A DNA stretch of 64,000 nucleotides from Acidaminobacter sp. JC074 (GTDB lineage Bacteria > Bacillota > Clostridia > Peptostreptococcales > Acidaminobacteraceae): contig NZ_VANV01000008.1 in the NCBI RefSeq assembly GCF_022496765.1, positions 62,001 to 126,000 of the forward strand, written 5' to 3'. The notes under the pieces are model-generated. The model was given only the letters and a program-made list of their open reading frames with translations. It searched no databases and had not been told where the DNA came from. Shown here piece after piece: positions 34,349-44,018 of the stretch (positions are counted from its first letter, which is position 1; every line of letters begins with the position of its first letter). A program made the position numbers and the translations under genes.

Positions 34349-35827
34349 ATGATCAATTATATGAAAAAATTAACGGAAGTTCTATTAGGTGTTGAGAATA
34401 TGTCTGATGATGTTAGAAAATATCAGGATCAAATGACTTCTCAAATAAACTATATTAATAATGAACTTAATATTACGCATAAAGATTATCGTTTAAGAAC
34501 GATAGAAAATGGTGTTTTTATGGCTCCAGTAACGATGCCATGTATTATAAACACACAAGAAAATAAGACACCAAAGTTCGATTTTGTATATTTCGGATTA
34601 AATCCAGGGTATAGTGATGAGCAGTATTTAGAAAAAGAAGCAGCTCACAAATATGACGGTGGTTACTTCAGTTTTTATAATTCTTATGGAATAAATGATT
34701 TTTTATTAAAAGGAAAGATGAATACTTATTACCAAAGAGTTATGAAAGTGATATATGCATTATTTCAGGAATCTAACAAAGAGACTGTTTCAATTCAAGA
34801 TGTAAGGGCTAAGTTTGGTTATGACAAATTAACACCAGTTTATAAGAATGATCATTTAGTTTTTAGAGAGTTGACTAAGGATATGTCACTTGCATTTCCT
34901 GAGCTAATACCTTACCATTCAAGAAAATTTGGTGAAAGTCTCGATATGCTAAAAGATAAGCTTGAAAGTTTATCAGTTTATAATAACTATTTAGATGAAG
35001 TTCTTCTTTCAATTGAGAATAATCTAAGTGATGATGGTATTGTAGTAGCTAATGGGAGACCTGTACTAGAATTACTCGAGGGGCATATAATAGATAAACA
35101 GGCTCGCTTGATCCATGAAGATGTTGCTATTAAAGTCTATAAGATTAGGAAAAACTTATGGGTGATGTTCAAACGTCAACTAGGTGCACAAGACTTTGAA
35201 CTTAATATATCAGAAAATATGAAGATGTTTGGGGATAAAATAAAAGAGTTAAGATCGAGTGAAAATTTTCAATCAGTTGCAAAGAATAATTATATATCTA
35301 AAAAGTGTGAGTCATCAGAAGTAATGGATGATATGATAAAAGAGACTTACAAAACGTTTGAAAAAGGGGAATCAATGGTTAAAAAATCTTCACATACATA
35401 TTCCGCTCATCATATACCATTTAAAATAAACGAGGAACTAAGTATAAAAGTATATGATTACTTAATAGACAAAGGATTACATGTTCATCATGGAACGAAT
35501 AAATATTTAAGATGTAATCCAAAAGAGTTGAAGAATGAATTTCCTGAGGTAAGAAAATGGCCTGCACTGCATTTCGAAATTGTACTTAGATCTGGAAAAA
35601 TGAAAGTGCAGTTCTTAGTGGATGATGTCAATAATGAAAAAGTTAAACCTTTTGTTGATGAAATGATTATGAAAAATGTTGATCCTAAGTTGATAACTGC
35701 CAAAAACCAAAGAGGTGTATTCTCGAAATCGATTAAGAATGAAGAAGCAGATGAAGTTATAAAAGTTCTTGATCAGTATTTTGATACTTATACAGATAGG
35801 GTATTAAAAATTTTCAACAAGATATAA
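34349..35827 (+). CDS. Hypothetical protein with a uracil-DNA-glycosylase-like motif
   Basis: 492 residues, not recognised as a whole. DFVYFGLNPGYSD near residue 72 resembles motif A of the uracil-DNA-glycosylase superfamily (GlnPG), but I do not see the second motif clearly. A C-terminal segment, LHFEIVLRSGKMKVQFLVDD, has the pattern of DUF4268-like domains found in some restriction or defence proteins. The start at ATG 34349 follows GGAGG; an in-frame TTG lies inside that site. It stands alone between the boxA operon and a hydrolase gene. It may be accessory DNA. Confidence 0.5.
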   Translation: MINYMKKLTEVLLGVENMSDDVRKYQDQMTSQINYINNELNITHKDYRLRTIENGVFMAPVTMPCIINTQENKTPKFDFVYFGLNPGYSDEQYLEKEAAHKYDGGYFSFYNSYGINDFLLKGKMNTYYQRVMKVIYALFQESNKETVSIQDVRAKFGYDKLTPVYKNDHLVFRELTKDMSLAFPELIPYHSRKFGESLDMLKDKLESLSVYNNYLDEVLLSIENNLSDDGIVVANGRPVLELLEGHIIDKQARLIHEDVAIKVYKIRKNLWVMFKRQLGAQDFELNISENMKMFGDKIKELRSSENFQSVAKNNYISKKCESSEVMDDMIKETYKTFEKGESMVKKSSHTYSAHHIPFKINEELSIKVYDYLIDKGLHVHHGTNKYLRCNPKELKNEFPEVRKWPALHFEIVLRSGKMKVQFLVDDVNNEKVKPFVDEMIMKNVDPKLITAKNQRGVFSKSIKNEEADEVIKVLDQYFDTYTDRVLKIFNKI

Positions 35828-35859
35828 TACTAAAATAAAAGGAAGAGGTAGATTGAAAG

Positions 35860-36627
35860 ATGCGCAGTCATATGAAACCAATTATAGGCATAACATCGAA
35901 CTACTCGACTCATGATTATCATGGGACAAATCTAAAGATAGGTGCACCTGAACAGGAGTGGCAACTCTTGGCAGATGACTATATTTATTCAATTAAAGAA
36001 GCTGGTGGTATACCAGTCATTCTACCTGTTTTAAGTGAGGTTGAAGATATTAAATCACTCCTTTCAAAAATAGATGGACTACTTTTATCAGGTGGTAGTG
36101 ATATAGATCCTAAATACTATAATCAATCTCCAAAAGAAGGCTTAGGTGGTTTGATGCCTAAAAGAGATGCTTATGAGTTAGAACTAGCTAAGATAGCTCT
36201 ATATGAAACAGACCTGCCTATACTGGGGATCTGTAGAGGCTGTCAAACACTGACAGTGGTATCTGGAGGTACTCTAAATCAGGACACTAGGTATCAGGCA
36301 GAATCTCCCTTTAAACATGCTATCGTAGAATCCCCAAAACACCTACCATCACATGATGCAAGTCTTGAGGTGGATTCTAAACTATATAAGGTATTTGGTG
36401 TTGATAAGCTAGGTATTAACAGTTTTCATCATCAGTCCATTGATAGACTTGGGAAATATTTTTTAGCCACCATGCATGCATCTGATGAAACTATAGAGGC
36501 AATAGAACTTTCAGGAGAAAGGTTTGTTATCGGCACTCAATGGCATCCTGAAATGATGGTGGAAAAGAATCCATCCTACATGAAGGTTTTTGAAGCATTT
36601 GTTGAATCATGTCAGAATGATAGATAA
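35860..36627 (+). CDS. Gamma-glutamyl-gamma-aminobutyrate hydrolase family protein (class I glutamine amidotransferase fold)
   Basis: 255 residues. The catalytic Cys is in ILGICRGCQTLTV near residue 128, the nucleophile elbow GxCxG, and His-Glu in TQWHPEMM near 228 complete the triad. LLSGGSDIDPKYY is the family's oxyanion region. PuuD-like enzymes cleave gamma-glutamyl amides during polyamine degradation; others of the family hydrolyse related substrates. A GNAT gene follows 60 nt later that resembles polyamine acetyltransferases, so a polyamine link is plausible but inferred. Confidence 0.85.
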   Translation: MRSHMKPIIGITSNYSTHDYHGTNLKIGAPEQEWQLLADDYIYSIKEAGGIPVILPVLSEVEDIKSLLSKIDGLLLSGGSDIDPKYYNQSPKEGLGGLMPKRDAYELELAKIALYETDLPILGICRGCQTLTVVSGGTLNQDTRYQAESPFKHAIVESPKHLPSHDASLEVDSKLYKVFGVDKLGINSFHHQSIDRLGKYFLATMHASDETIEAIELSGERFVIGTQWHPEMMVEKNPSYMKVFEAFVESCQNDR

Positions 36628-36685
36628 GTGTTTTCTACATACTTAAATAGAGTTTGTCGTGTTATGATTGATACAAGGGGGACTT

Positions 36686-37147
36686 ATGACTGATATTAAT
36701 TTAGATTTATTAACTTTAACAGAGGTAACTGCTGAGACTGTAAGAGAGGTACTTAGATTATCTGTAGCAGACAAGCAAAAACATTTTGTTGCTTCTAATG
36801 CCATTTCTATATCTCAAGCGTATTTTTCTGATACAGCATGGTTTAGAGCCATATCATATGATGGCACTTTCGTTGGATTTGTTATGCTGGATCTTAACAT
36901 TAAAGATGAAGACTACTACTTATGGCGATACATGATTGATGAGAAGCATCAAGGAAAGGGCTTTGGTAAAAGAGCACTTGAACTTGTTGTAGATTTTGTA
37001 AAGAAACAGCCAGGCGCTAAAGCGTTTTATACTTCTTGTGTACCAGGAGAGGGATCGCCATCCAAGTTTTATGAAAAGTTTGGCTTTGTAGCAACTGGTG
37101 AAATTGATGAAGGTGAGCACGTGTATAAGCTTACTTTAGGTGAATAG
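36686..37147 (+). CDS. GNAT-family acetyltransferase, polyamine-type
   Basis: 153 residues. MIDEKHQGKGFGKRALELVV carries the acetyl-CoA loop QGKGFGK, and GEGSPSKFYEKFGF is the motif seen in BltD/SpeG-type polyamine acetyltransferases. It would acetylate spermidine or spermine if that reading is right. Start is the ATG at 36686, preceded by AAGGGGG; an in-frame TTG upstream is not needed. The preceding PuuD-family hydrolase fits the same polyamine theme. Ends at a strong terminator. Confidence 0.8.
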   Translation: MTDINLDLLTLTEVTAETVREVLRLSVADKQKHFVASNAISISQAYFSDTAWFRAISYDGTFVGFVMLDLNIKDEDYYLWRYMIDEKHQGKGFGKRALELVVDFVKKQPGAKAFYTSCVPGEGSPSKFYEKFGFVATGEIDEGEHVYKLTLGE

Positions 37148-37156
37148 AATGTTTTT

Positions 37157-37180
37157 AACCTCGTTTTGAACGAGGTTTTT
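37157..37180 (+). terminator. Intrinsic terminator
   Basis: AACCTCGTT pairs perfectly with AACGAGGTT over a TTG loop, followed by T3 and preceded by T5. Confidence 0.8.
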
Positions 37181-37416
37181 CTTATGCTTAATTTTGAGTA
37201 TGGCAAGTTTGGTTAAATCAATCTTATCAATTGTAATAAGATCTGTTTTCCTATAAATTATAGAGACTTACACTTTTAAAACTATCTTGGTATAACTGCG
37301 TTGTGAATATTCTTTATATTCGTTATATTTATGATTATTCTTTCTTATATTTGTGATAGAATTAAAAAGATACTTTTTAGTGTAGATTGGTTGTATTTAT
37401 GTATAGAAGGGGGCTT

Positions 37417-39225
37417 ATGGAAGAAACAAAACGAAAAAAGAGAAAACTGTTTTTGAATGTATATTATGTGTTTAAAAACATGAAAAAATGGCATCCTGAA
37501 GGCATTGTTGCTCTGATATTAAATACCATAGCTGTTGCTATTGCACCATTTGTTTGGGTAGTGGTACCTAAACTGGTTATTGATGAGCTTGAGTCTAGTG
37601 CAGATATGAACAAGATCATGTGGATACTTGGTATTACCCTTGTAGTAGCTGGTCTTGTCTACTTTACAAAAGAAGCCTGTATTGGCTATTACAGAATGAA
37701 AATGGCTAGAGTTCGCATGTTGTTTGGACTTGAGCTTCATGAAAAAGCCATGAAACTTGAATACCATCATGTGGAAAATTCAGATACTCAAACCCTTTTA
37801 CATAGGGCGACACGTACCACTTCTAATCCTAATGCAGGTATGGGTGGAGTCATGAAGTATTCTTTCTCTGTATTTGGTTACATATTAGGTTTTATAGGCT
37901 ACGTTGGTATTTTGATGAATCTTCATCCATTGGTACTCGTTTATCTATTAGGAAGTGTATACATCACTTACAAACTTAAACAAAGGTCAGATGCATACGA
38001 ACATGAACAAGAAGAAGAAATGAGATTTTTCGGAAGAAAAGCCCAATATCTTTCAAATACCATGACTGATTTTGAATTTGGTAAAGATACACGTATCTAT
38101 CAGCTAAAGGATATGCTTGTCAAAAAGATGGTCTTCAACCACGAAAAACAAGAAACGATTAGAAAACGCATTTTAAAGAAACGCTTTAATGTAAACTTCT
38201 TTGATGCGCTTCTGGTATTTCTTCGAGATGGCATTGTTTTAGGTTATATCACATACATGGTCTTAAAGGGCCAGATGGGTTTTGGTAACTTCATCTTTTA
38301 TGTAACAGCTGTCAGCGGTTTTGCAGCTTGGATGCAGATACTGATGAGAGATTTTACTGAGTTAAAGTTATGTGCAAGATATGTAGATGACTACAGAAAC
38401 TTTATGGACATAGAAGACTATCTAGTTCAAGGGGAGCCTGAGAAACTACCTGAAGGTGACAGGTTGTCTATAAACTTTAACAATGTGACTTTCAAGTACC
38501 CGGGAACAGATAAAGTTATATTTGATGACTTGTCTCTAGAGATACCTGCTGGACAAAAGCTTGCTGTTGTAGGGGTCAATGGTGCAGGCAAGTCTACTCT
38601 GATTAAACTTCTGACAGGATTGTATAAGCCTGATGAAGGCTCTATAACAATAGATGGTACCGATACAAGTCATTTCTCCTTAACTGAGTTGTACAAGTTG
38701 TTTTCAGTAGTATTTCAGGAAATCAAACCTTTCGCCGCTTCTATAGCAGAGAATGTGGCTGCATCTGAAGATCTAGATGAAGAACTTGTTTGGGCTTCTT
38801 TAAAAAGAGCAGGACTAAAGTCTAAGGTAGAGTCTTTAGAGAAAAAAATACAAACACCTCTTTTAAAAATCATTGAAGATGATGGTTTGGAGTTATCAGG
38901 TGGAGAAAACCAAAAACTTGCACTTGCAAGAGCTCTTTACAAGGATGGTCCAATCGTTATACTAGATGAGCCGACAGCAGCACTTGATCCAATTGCTGAA
39001 AAAGGCATCTATGAAAGTTTTGGCGATATGATTGATGGTAGAACAGCCATTTTTATATCACACAGACTATCTTCTACAAAGTTCTGTGATAAGGTGGCTT
39101 ACTTTGAGGAAGGTTTGATAAAAGAATATGGGACACATGAAGAGTTGATGGCCTTAGAAGGCAAGTATGCTCATATGTTTAATACTCAGGCTAAATACTA
39201 TCAATCTGAGGAGGTGAGTGCATAA
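37417..39225 (+). CDS. ABC exporter subunit (membrane and ATPase domains fused)
   Basis: 602 residues. An N-terminal membrane domain with about six helices (roughly 25-320) leads to an ATPase: Walker A GVNGAGKST near 388, the signature LSGGENQKLALARALY near 494, Walker B PIVILDEPTAALDP, and the His-switch ISHRLSS. This is a half exporter; the next gene encodes its partner. The ATG at 37417 follows AGAAGGGGG; an in-frame TTG and an ATG further up have weaker sites. Exported substrate unknown. The upstream 16-nt motif TTTCTTATATTTGTGA is shared with the acetyltransferase operon at 19.3 kb. Confidence 0.88.
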   Translation: MEETKRKKRKLFLNVYYVFKNMKKWHPEGIVALILNTIAVAIAPFVWVVVPKLVIDELESSADMNKIMWILGITLVVAGLVYFTKEACIGYYRMKMARVRMLFGLELHEKAMKLEYHHVENSDTQTLLHRATRTTSNPNAGMGGVMKYSFSVFGYILGFIGYVGILMNLHPLVLVYLLGSVYITYKLKQRSDAYEHEQEEEMRFFGRKAQYLSNTMTDFEFGKDTRIYQLKDMLVKKMVFNHEKQETIRKRILKKRFNVNFFDALLVFLRDGIVLGYITYMVLKGQMGFGNFIFYVTAVSGFAAWMQILMRDFTELKLCARYVDDYRNFMDIEDYLVQGEPEKLPEGDRLSINFNNVTFKYPGTDKVIFDDLSLEIPAGQKLAVVGVNGAGKSTLIKLLTGLYKPDEGSITIDGTDTSHFSLTELYKLFSVVFQEIKPFAASIAENVAASEDLDEELVWASLKRAGLKSKVESLEKKIQTPLLKIIEDDGLELSGGENQKLALARALYKDGPIVILDEPTAALDPIAEKGIYESFGDMIDGRTAIFISHRLSSTKFCDKVAYFEEGLIKEYGTHEELMALEGKYAHMFNTQAKYYQSEEVSA

Positions 39226-41012
39226 TGGAAAAGCAATTCTTAAACAGTAACCGACAGGTAATTACTTATTTCATTCGCTTGGTTCATAAGTTGACACCCC
39301 AGTATATACCTGCACTTGTCTTACAGTCCATATTTAAAACACTGAGACCACTTGTCTTTATATTTGGTCCCAAACTTATTGTAGATGAACTGACAAACCT
39401 GCAAAGGGTTGAGTATATGGTTGGTTTGATTGCTATGATTGCTATCTCAAACTTTATTCTTACTTCAGGCGAAAGATGGTTTGAGTATAAAACCCAGTAT
39501 TATACCCAGCTTTTTAACAATGCTTTTGAAAGATATATAGCTAAGAAGACTGCTGAAATTGATTATTATAACATTGAAGATCCTGACATATTAGATTTAA
39601 AGGAAAGAGCCTTGTTTGCCATCAGAAACCATTGGTTGATGGGCTCTATGATAATGGCGCTATCAAGTGTTACCAATGAAGGAATCTTACTTTTGAGTTT
39701 GATTGGTATCATCTGGACTTTTAGTCCATGGATTTTACTCCTTCTGATAGGCGTTGTTCTTGTGAACTCTTTCTTGTTTAGAAAAGTACAGGAGTACTAT
39801 TACTTTGAATCTACTGAAACAGTAGGTAACAACAGATCATTTGTATACTTTTTAAGACAGTCAGCAGACTTAGAGATTGCTAAAGATGTTAGACTCTACA
39901 ATATGACCGACTTGATTCTATCTAAGATGAACAGAACAAACTTACTGATCTATAAAACTTATTTAAGAGTCTATTCAGCTATTTCTAGATTAAATGGATT
40001 TGTCAGCGTAAATGTTCAGATTCAAACAGTTATAACTTATTTCTTGTTAGCCAGAAGAACGCTTGCTGGCAGTGTCACTTTAGGTAACTTTATGATGTAT
40101 GCTGGTTCCATTGGTAAGCTAGGCACAAGTATGAATCAGTTTGTTTCTAGTATCATAGAGGTCAACAGGCTGTGTAGACAATTAGAACTATTGGTTGAGT
40201 ATGAAAAGATTCCAAGATCTCATGAACAGGGTGATCAGCCTATTTCTGAAGATTGCAAGTATGAAATCAAGTTTGAAAATGTTTCATTTAAGTATCCAAG
40301 AGCAGACGATTACACCTTAAAGGACTTGAATGTAACCATCAGACAAGGAGAGAAAATCTCTATCATAGGTAAAAATGGTGCAGGCAAGACCACTTTTGTT
40401 AAGCTATTAACTAGACTTTATAAACCAACTGAAGGTGTGATTACTTTAGACGGTGTAGACATTCAGGACTTAGACTATGAGACTTATATGTCTAAAGTGG
40501 CAGCTGTTTTTCAAGATTATCGATTGTTTGGAATAACTGTTGAAGAAAATATTACAGGTAAGGATAGTAATGAATATTCCTATAACATCGAACATATTAT
40601 TAAAGAAGTTGGTATGGAAGAAGATGTATCAAAGCTTCAGTACGGTGCTAAAACAGCACTCGATAAAGGCTATGACAAAGAGGCTACTAAACTTTCAGGT
40701 GGTCAGTCTCAGAAGCTTGCCATTGCAAGAGCCTTGTATAAGGATGCTGAAATCGTCGTTTTAGACGAGCCGACGGCTGCCTTAGACCCTCTTGCAGAAC
40801 ATGATGTATACCAACGATTTGATGAACTGGTTCAAGGAAAAACAGCAATATACATATCACATAGACTGTCTTCATGTAGGTTCTGTGATAGTATACTTGT
40901 GTTTGAAAATGGCCATATCATTGAAAGAGGTTCACATGATGAACTGATAACAATAAAAGATTCTGCATATGCAGAACTCTTTAATGCTCAAGCAGAATAC
41001 TATAGTGCATAA
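39225..41012 (+). CDS. ABC exporter subunit (membrane and ATPase domains fused)
   Basis: 595 residues with the same layout as the preceding gene: membrane domain, then Walker A GKNGAGKTT, signature LSGGQSQKLAIARALY, Walker B EIVVLDEPTAALDP and ISHRLSS. It overlaps the partner gene by one base (TAATG), so the two are made in equal amounts and very likely form a heterodimer. Both ends carry a related NAQAEYYSA/NTQAKYYQS tail, a sign of gene duplication. No peptidase domain, so it is not a double-glycine bacteriocin exporter. Confidence 0.88.
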   Translation: MEKQFLNSNRQVITYFIRLVHKLTPQYIPALVLQSIFKTLRPLVFIFGPKLIVDELTNLQRVEYMVGLIAMIAISNFILTSGERWFEYKTQYYTQLFNNAFERYIAKKTAEIDYYNIEDPDILDLKERALFAIRNHWLMGSMIMALSSVTNEGILLLSLIGIIWTFSPWILLLLIGVVLVNSFLFRKVQEYYYFESTETVGNNRSFVYFLRQSADLEIAKDVRLYNMTDLILSKMNRTNLLIYKTYLRVYSAISRLNGFVSVNVQIQTVITYFLLARRTLAGSVTLGNFMMYAGSIGKLGTSMNQFVSSIIEVNRLCRQLELLVEYEKIPRSHEQGDQPISEDCKYEIKFENVSFKYPRADDYTLKDLNVTIRQGEKISIIGKNGAGKTTFVKLLTRLYKPTEGVITLDGVDIQDLDYETYMSKVAAVFQDYRLFGITVEENITGKDSNEYSYNIEHIIKEVGMEEDVSKLQYGAKTALDKGYDKEATKLSGGQSQKLAIARALYKDAEIVVLDEPTAALDPLAEHDVYQRFDELVQGKTAIYISHRLSSCRFCDSILVFENGHIIERGSHDELITIKDSAYAELFNAQAEYYSA

Positions 41013-41051
41013 TTTAAACCTCCAGTCAAGTTGACTGGAGGTTTAAATTAT
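41009..41051. terminator. Very long bidirectional terminator stem
   Basis: A perfect 19-bp stem (41009-41027 with 41033-41051) with an AAGTT loop. The stop codons of both convergent genes are inside the stem. Confidence 0.8.
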
Positions 41052-41497
41052 TTGGATTCGACAACTTTCTTTATATCTTGTAGATCAAGATCTATAGTCT
41101 TAAGAGTTGATTTTTTCATCATGCCGCTAAATATTGCGTTCATAATTTTACCTAGCATACTTTGAGGTGTGCCTTCAAATCCCATTGTGAGTTCGCAAGT
41201 ATCATCTTTTTCTTTTATGGTGAATTTAGAAATGTAGACTGCTCCGTGACTTTCAGCACGAGTTTGATAATAGGTATTTTCTTCAGCATGTGTGATCCAC
41301 ATGGTTTCAAATGCTTCCTTACCAAACATAGTTCTAGCTTCTTTCCATTTCAGACCTATCAGAGAATCTTCTGGCTTGTTAATGATTTCAATGCTATTAA
41401 TGCCTGAAATGTTTTGATCAGAATGTTCAATGTCTGTGATAACAGACCAAATATCTTTCTTACTACCAGAAATTGATATTTTAGATTCAACTTTCAT
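41048..41497 (-). CDS. SRPBCC-fold protein
   Basis: 149 residues. KISISGSKKDIWSVITDIEH at the N-terminus and the alternating beta strands with a long C-terminal helix match the START/SRPBCC (polyketide cyclase-like) fold, which has a deep pocket for hydrophobic ligands. Ligand unknown. It is the second gene of a two-gene minus-strand unit with the DUF1801 protein; GGAGG precedes the ATG 10 nt after that gene. Confidence 0.7.
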   Translation of the reverse strand: MKVESKISISGSKKDIWSVITDIEHSDQNISGINSIEIINKPEDSLIGLKWKEARTMFGKEAFETMWITHAEENTYYQTRAESHGAVYISKFTIKEKDDTCELTMGFEGTPQSMLGKIMNAIFSGMMKKSTLKTIDLDLQDIKKVVESK

Positions 41498-41507
41498 AGT
41501 GGCCTCC

Positions 41508-41912
41508 TTATCTATTGTTTTTTACCTTTATTGCCATGGCTTCTTTGAAGTAAAGGTGAATAAGTTTTCTAAAAACGTCTTCATTGATTTTATCCATGTT
41601 GCTGATATAAAGACAGATCTTTCCACGTCTATAAGAACCTATTTTGTCTAGTAGGTCGGTATAGGGATCCAAGCCTTGTACGGCGAAATATATGGTAATA
41701 TGAGCTTTTGCTGCAACAAAAGCAATAATTGGCATATCACCTTCGTTGGTTTTGTTGATATAGTGGAAGTCTCCAAAACCAATGGATTTGTCTTCCCATA
41801 CTTTAGGTGGTGTATCGATTTCATCCTTCATGATGTTAAATATTCTGTAGGCATTTTCTTTTCGTCTTTCATTAGGGATTCTTTCTATCCACTCAGTAAA
41901 CTTATCTTTCAT
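41508..41912 (-). CDS. DUF1801 domain protein
   Basis: 134 residues with the DUF1801 pattern: PPKVWEDKSIGFGDFHYI near the middle, then AHITIYFAVQGL and GKICLYISNMDKINEDV. Function of this family is not established. It precedes the SRPBCC gene in one unit. Divergent from the hcp gene across a 130-bp region that contains an inverted repeat. Confidence 0.75.
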   Translation of the reverse strand: MKDKFTEWIERIPNERRKENAYRIFNIMKDEIDTPPKVWEDKSIGFGDFHYINKTNEGDMPIIAFVAAKAHITIYFAVQGLDPYTDLLDKIGSYRRGKICLYISNMDKINEDVFRKLIHLYFKEAMAIKVKNNR

Positions 41913-41978
41913 TGCTAATCCTCCTATTCTTTATATACCGTTTTAGACATTATTGAAACTTAATCTCTTTATTTAGTT

Positions 41979-42020
41979 TACCAATTTGGTAGTTGGGTAT
42001 TACGTGACTAGGAATGTAAT
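41979..42020 (+). promoter_or_regulatory. hcp promoter region with an inverted repeat
   Basis: TACCAA-T-TTGGTA is a 13-nt inverted repeat (41979-41991). It lies directly before a candidate -35 TTGGGT (41993-41998); a TGTAAT -10 (42015-42020) follows after 16 nt. The repeat could bind a regulator of hcp. I do not recognise it as a published HcpR site. Confidence 0.45.
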
Positions 42021-42048
42021 TCACTTAAATATATTATGGGAGGTAACT

Positions 42049-43674
42049 ATGAGCATGTTTTGTTTCCAATGTCAAGAAACCGCAAGAGGTACAGGTTGTA
42101 CTGTAAGAGGTGTCTGTGGTAAGACTGAGGACATTGCAAGAATTCAAGATTTATTGGTATACACAACAAAAGGTTTGGCTGAAGTTGTTTACAAGGGTAA
42201 AATTGATGTGAATGAAATCATGAGATGTAATCATGAGCTCTTAAACTCATTGTTCATGACGATTACAAATGCAAACTTTGATGGTCCTATGCTAATCAAC
42301 CAGATTAAAAAGGTGATTGCCTATCGTGAGGAAGCTAAAAAGTTAACGTCTGAAACATCTTGGTCAGATGCGGCTACATTTGAGTATACGACTGATGAAG
42401 AAATGCAGGAAAAAGCTGCTGCCATCGGCGTATTGGCTACAGAGCATGAGGACTTAAGATCTCTTAAGGAGATGGTTGTATACGGTTTAAAAGGCATGGC
42501 GGCATATAGTGAACATGCTCTTAATGGCGAAAAAGAAAATGTTGAGATTTATAGATTTATGTATGAAGCGCTTTATTTAGTGACAACTGAAATGACTGCT
42601 GATGACTTGGTTGCACTTGTTATGAAAACTGGTGAGCACGGTGTTATGTCAATGGCACTTTTAGATGAAGCCAATACAAGTAAATATGGTCACCCAGAAA
42701 TCACAAGCGTGGATATCGGTGTAAGAAACAACCCTGGTATTTTGATTTCAGGTCATGACTTAACAGATTTAGAGCAGTTATTAGAACAAACAAAGGGTAC
42801 TGGCGTAGATGTTTATACACACAGTGAAATGCTGCCTGCTCACTACTATCCAGCATTTAAAAAGTATGATCACTTCGCTGGTAACTATGGTGGCTCTTGG
42901 TGGCACCAAGTAGATGATTTCTTCTCATTTAACGGTCCTGTTTTATTTACAACAAACTGTATCGTGCCTCCTAGAAAAGAAGGTTACAGAGAAAGAATCT
43001 TTACAACAGGTTCTGCTGGACTACCAGGTGCTAAGCATATTTATCGTTTAGCAGATGGTTCTAAAGATTTCTCTGAGATTATTAAGATGGCCAAAGAAAC
43101 TGAACCACCTAAGGAAATTGAGACAGGAACTATTGTTGGTGGCTTCGCTCATAATCAAGTATTTGCACTGGCTGATAAGGTTGTAGATGCTGTTAAATCA
43201 GGCGCAATCAAGAAGTTTGTTGTTATGGCAGGTTGTGATGGTAGAATGAACTCAAGAAAGTACTATACTGAGTTTGCTGAAGCTCTACCAAAAGATACGG
43301 TTATTTTAACAGCAGGTTGTGCTAAGTATCGTTACAATAAGCTTGACTTAGGTGATATTGGTGGTATTCCTAGAGTACTAGATGCTGGACAATGTAATGA
43401 CTCTTACTCACTAGCCCTTATAGCCCTGAAACTTAAAGAAGTATTTGAACTAGAAGATGTTAATGATCTACCGATTGCTTACAACATTGCATGGTATGAG
43501 CAAAAGGCTGTTATTGTCCTCTTATCACTTCTATACTTAGGCGTTAAGAACATTCACTTGGGACCAACTCTTCCTGGCTTCTTATCACCTAATGTGGCTA
43601 AGGTACTTGTAGATACCTTTGGCATTGCTGGCATAGACACAGTAGAGAATGACATTAAAAACTTAATCTTATAA
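42049..43674 (+). CDS. hcp: Hydroxylamine reductase / hybrid-cluster protein
   Basis: 541 residues. The N-terminal Cys motif is [12 protein letters not shown] followed by [10 protein letters not shown], ligands of the first Fe-S cluster. The hybrid cluster ligands follow: [34 protein letters not shown] and [10 protein letters not shown]. By family the protein reduces hydroxylamine or nitric oxide and protects anaerobes from nitrosative stress. Start at ATG 42049 follows GGGAGG; the longer frame upstream lacks a site. No hcr partner is adjacent, as expected for clostridial class enzymes. Confidence 0.95.
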   Translation: MSMFCFQCQETARGTGCTVRGVCGKTEDIARIQDLLVYTTKGLAEVVYKGKIDVNEIMRCNHELLNSLFMTITNANFDGPMLINQIKKVIAYREEAKKLTSETSWSDAATFEYTTDEEMQEKAAAIGVLATEHEDLRSLKEMVVYGLKGMAAYSEHALNGEKENVEIYRFMYEALYLVTTEMTADDLVALVMKTGEHGVMSMALLDEANTSKYGHPEITSVDIGVRNNPGILISGHDLTDLEQLLEQTKGTGVDVYTHSEMLPAHYYPAFKKYDHFAGNYGGSWWHQVDDFFSFNGPVLFTTNCIVPPRKEGYRERIFTTGSAGLPGAKHIYRLADGSKDFSEIIKMAKETEPPKEIETGTIVGGFAHNQVFALADKVVDAVKSGAIKKFVVMAGCDGRMNSRKYYTEFAEALPKDTVILTAGCAKYRYNKLDLGDIGGIPRVLDAGQCNDSYSLALIALKLKEVFELEDVNDLPIAYNIAWYEQKAVIVLLSLLYLGVKNIHLGPTLPGFLSPNVAKVLVDTFGIAGIDTVENDIKNLIL

Positions 43675-43681
43675 TAAACTG

Positions 43682-43699
43682 GGGATGCTGATGCATCCC
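43682..43699 (+). terminator. Weak hairpin after hcp
   Basis: GGGATGC pairs with GCATCCC over TGAT. The T-tract is poor, so it may act weakly. Confidence 0.45.
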
Positions 43700-43700
43700 T

Positions 43701-43714
43701 TGTTACATGTAACA
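43701..43714. promoter_or_regulatory. 14-bp palindrome
   Basis: TGTTACATGTAACA is a perfect palindrome just after the hcp hairpin. It may be an operator for something read from the following region, but no intact gene starts nearby before 44019. Confidence 0.3.
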
Positions 43715-43731
43715 TACATATTAAATTTTAG

Positions 43732-43866
43732 TTGGGTGGATGTAAATATTTCAATATCAAATATAATAATAAGATAGCCATCCTTGTGGAAGGGATTACT
43801 TATTATCATAAGTTCGGAACAGAAGAACTAGTAGAAAGCCACTGGCTATATGTGTTTGATTTATAA
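43732..43866 (+). pseudogene. Fragment of a paralogue of the lipoprotein at 16538-18058
   Basis: In one frame, NNKIAILVEGITYYHKFGTE and then ELVESHWLYVFD align with TNKLFIKKGEIVYYHKYGSD and DMVESHWPYAFE of the lipoprotein. A stop precedes and a stop follows, and there is no start codon with a ribosome binding site, so this is a decayed remnant. The rest of the 43675-44018 stretch holds the hcp hairpin, a palindrome and the promoter region of the kinase gene. Confidence 0.6.
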
Positions 43867-44018
43867 CATGCTTAAACGAGAGGACTACTCTTCTTATATC
43901 ATGTGATTTTAGCTTGATATTGGGTATAAGATTAATGTTGTATCAATGTGTTTAAGACTAGAAAGGCAAAGTGTTGAATGTTTGTCTTTTTTTATATCAT
44001 GCATCTTGGAGGCAAAGA

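Noticed and set aside
43701..43714. HcpR-type binding site
   Set aside because: The palindrome lies after hcp rather than before it, and I could not match it to a published HcpR consensus with confidence.
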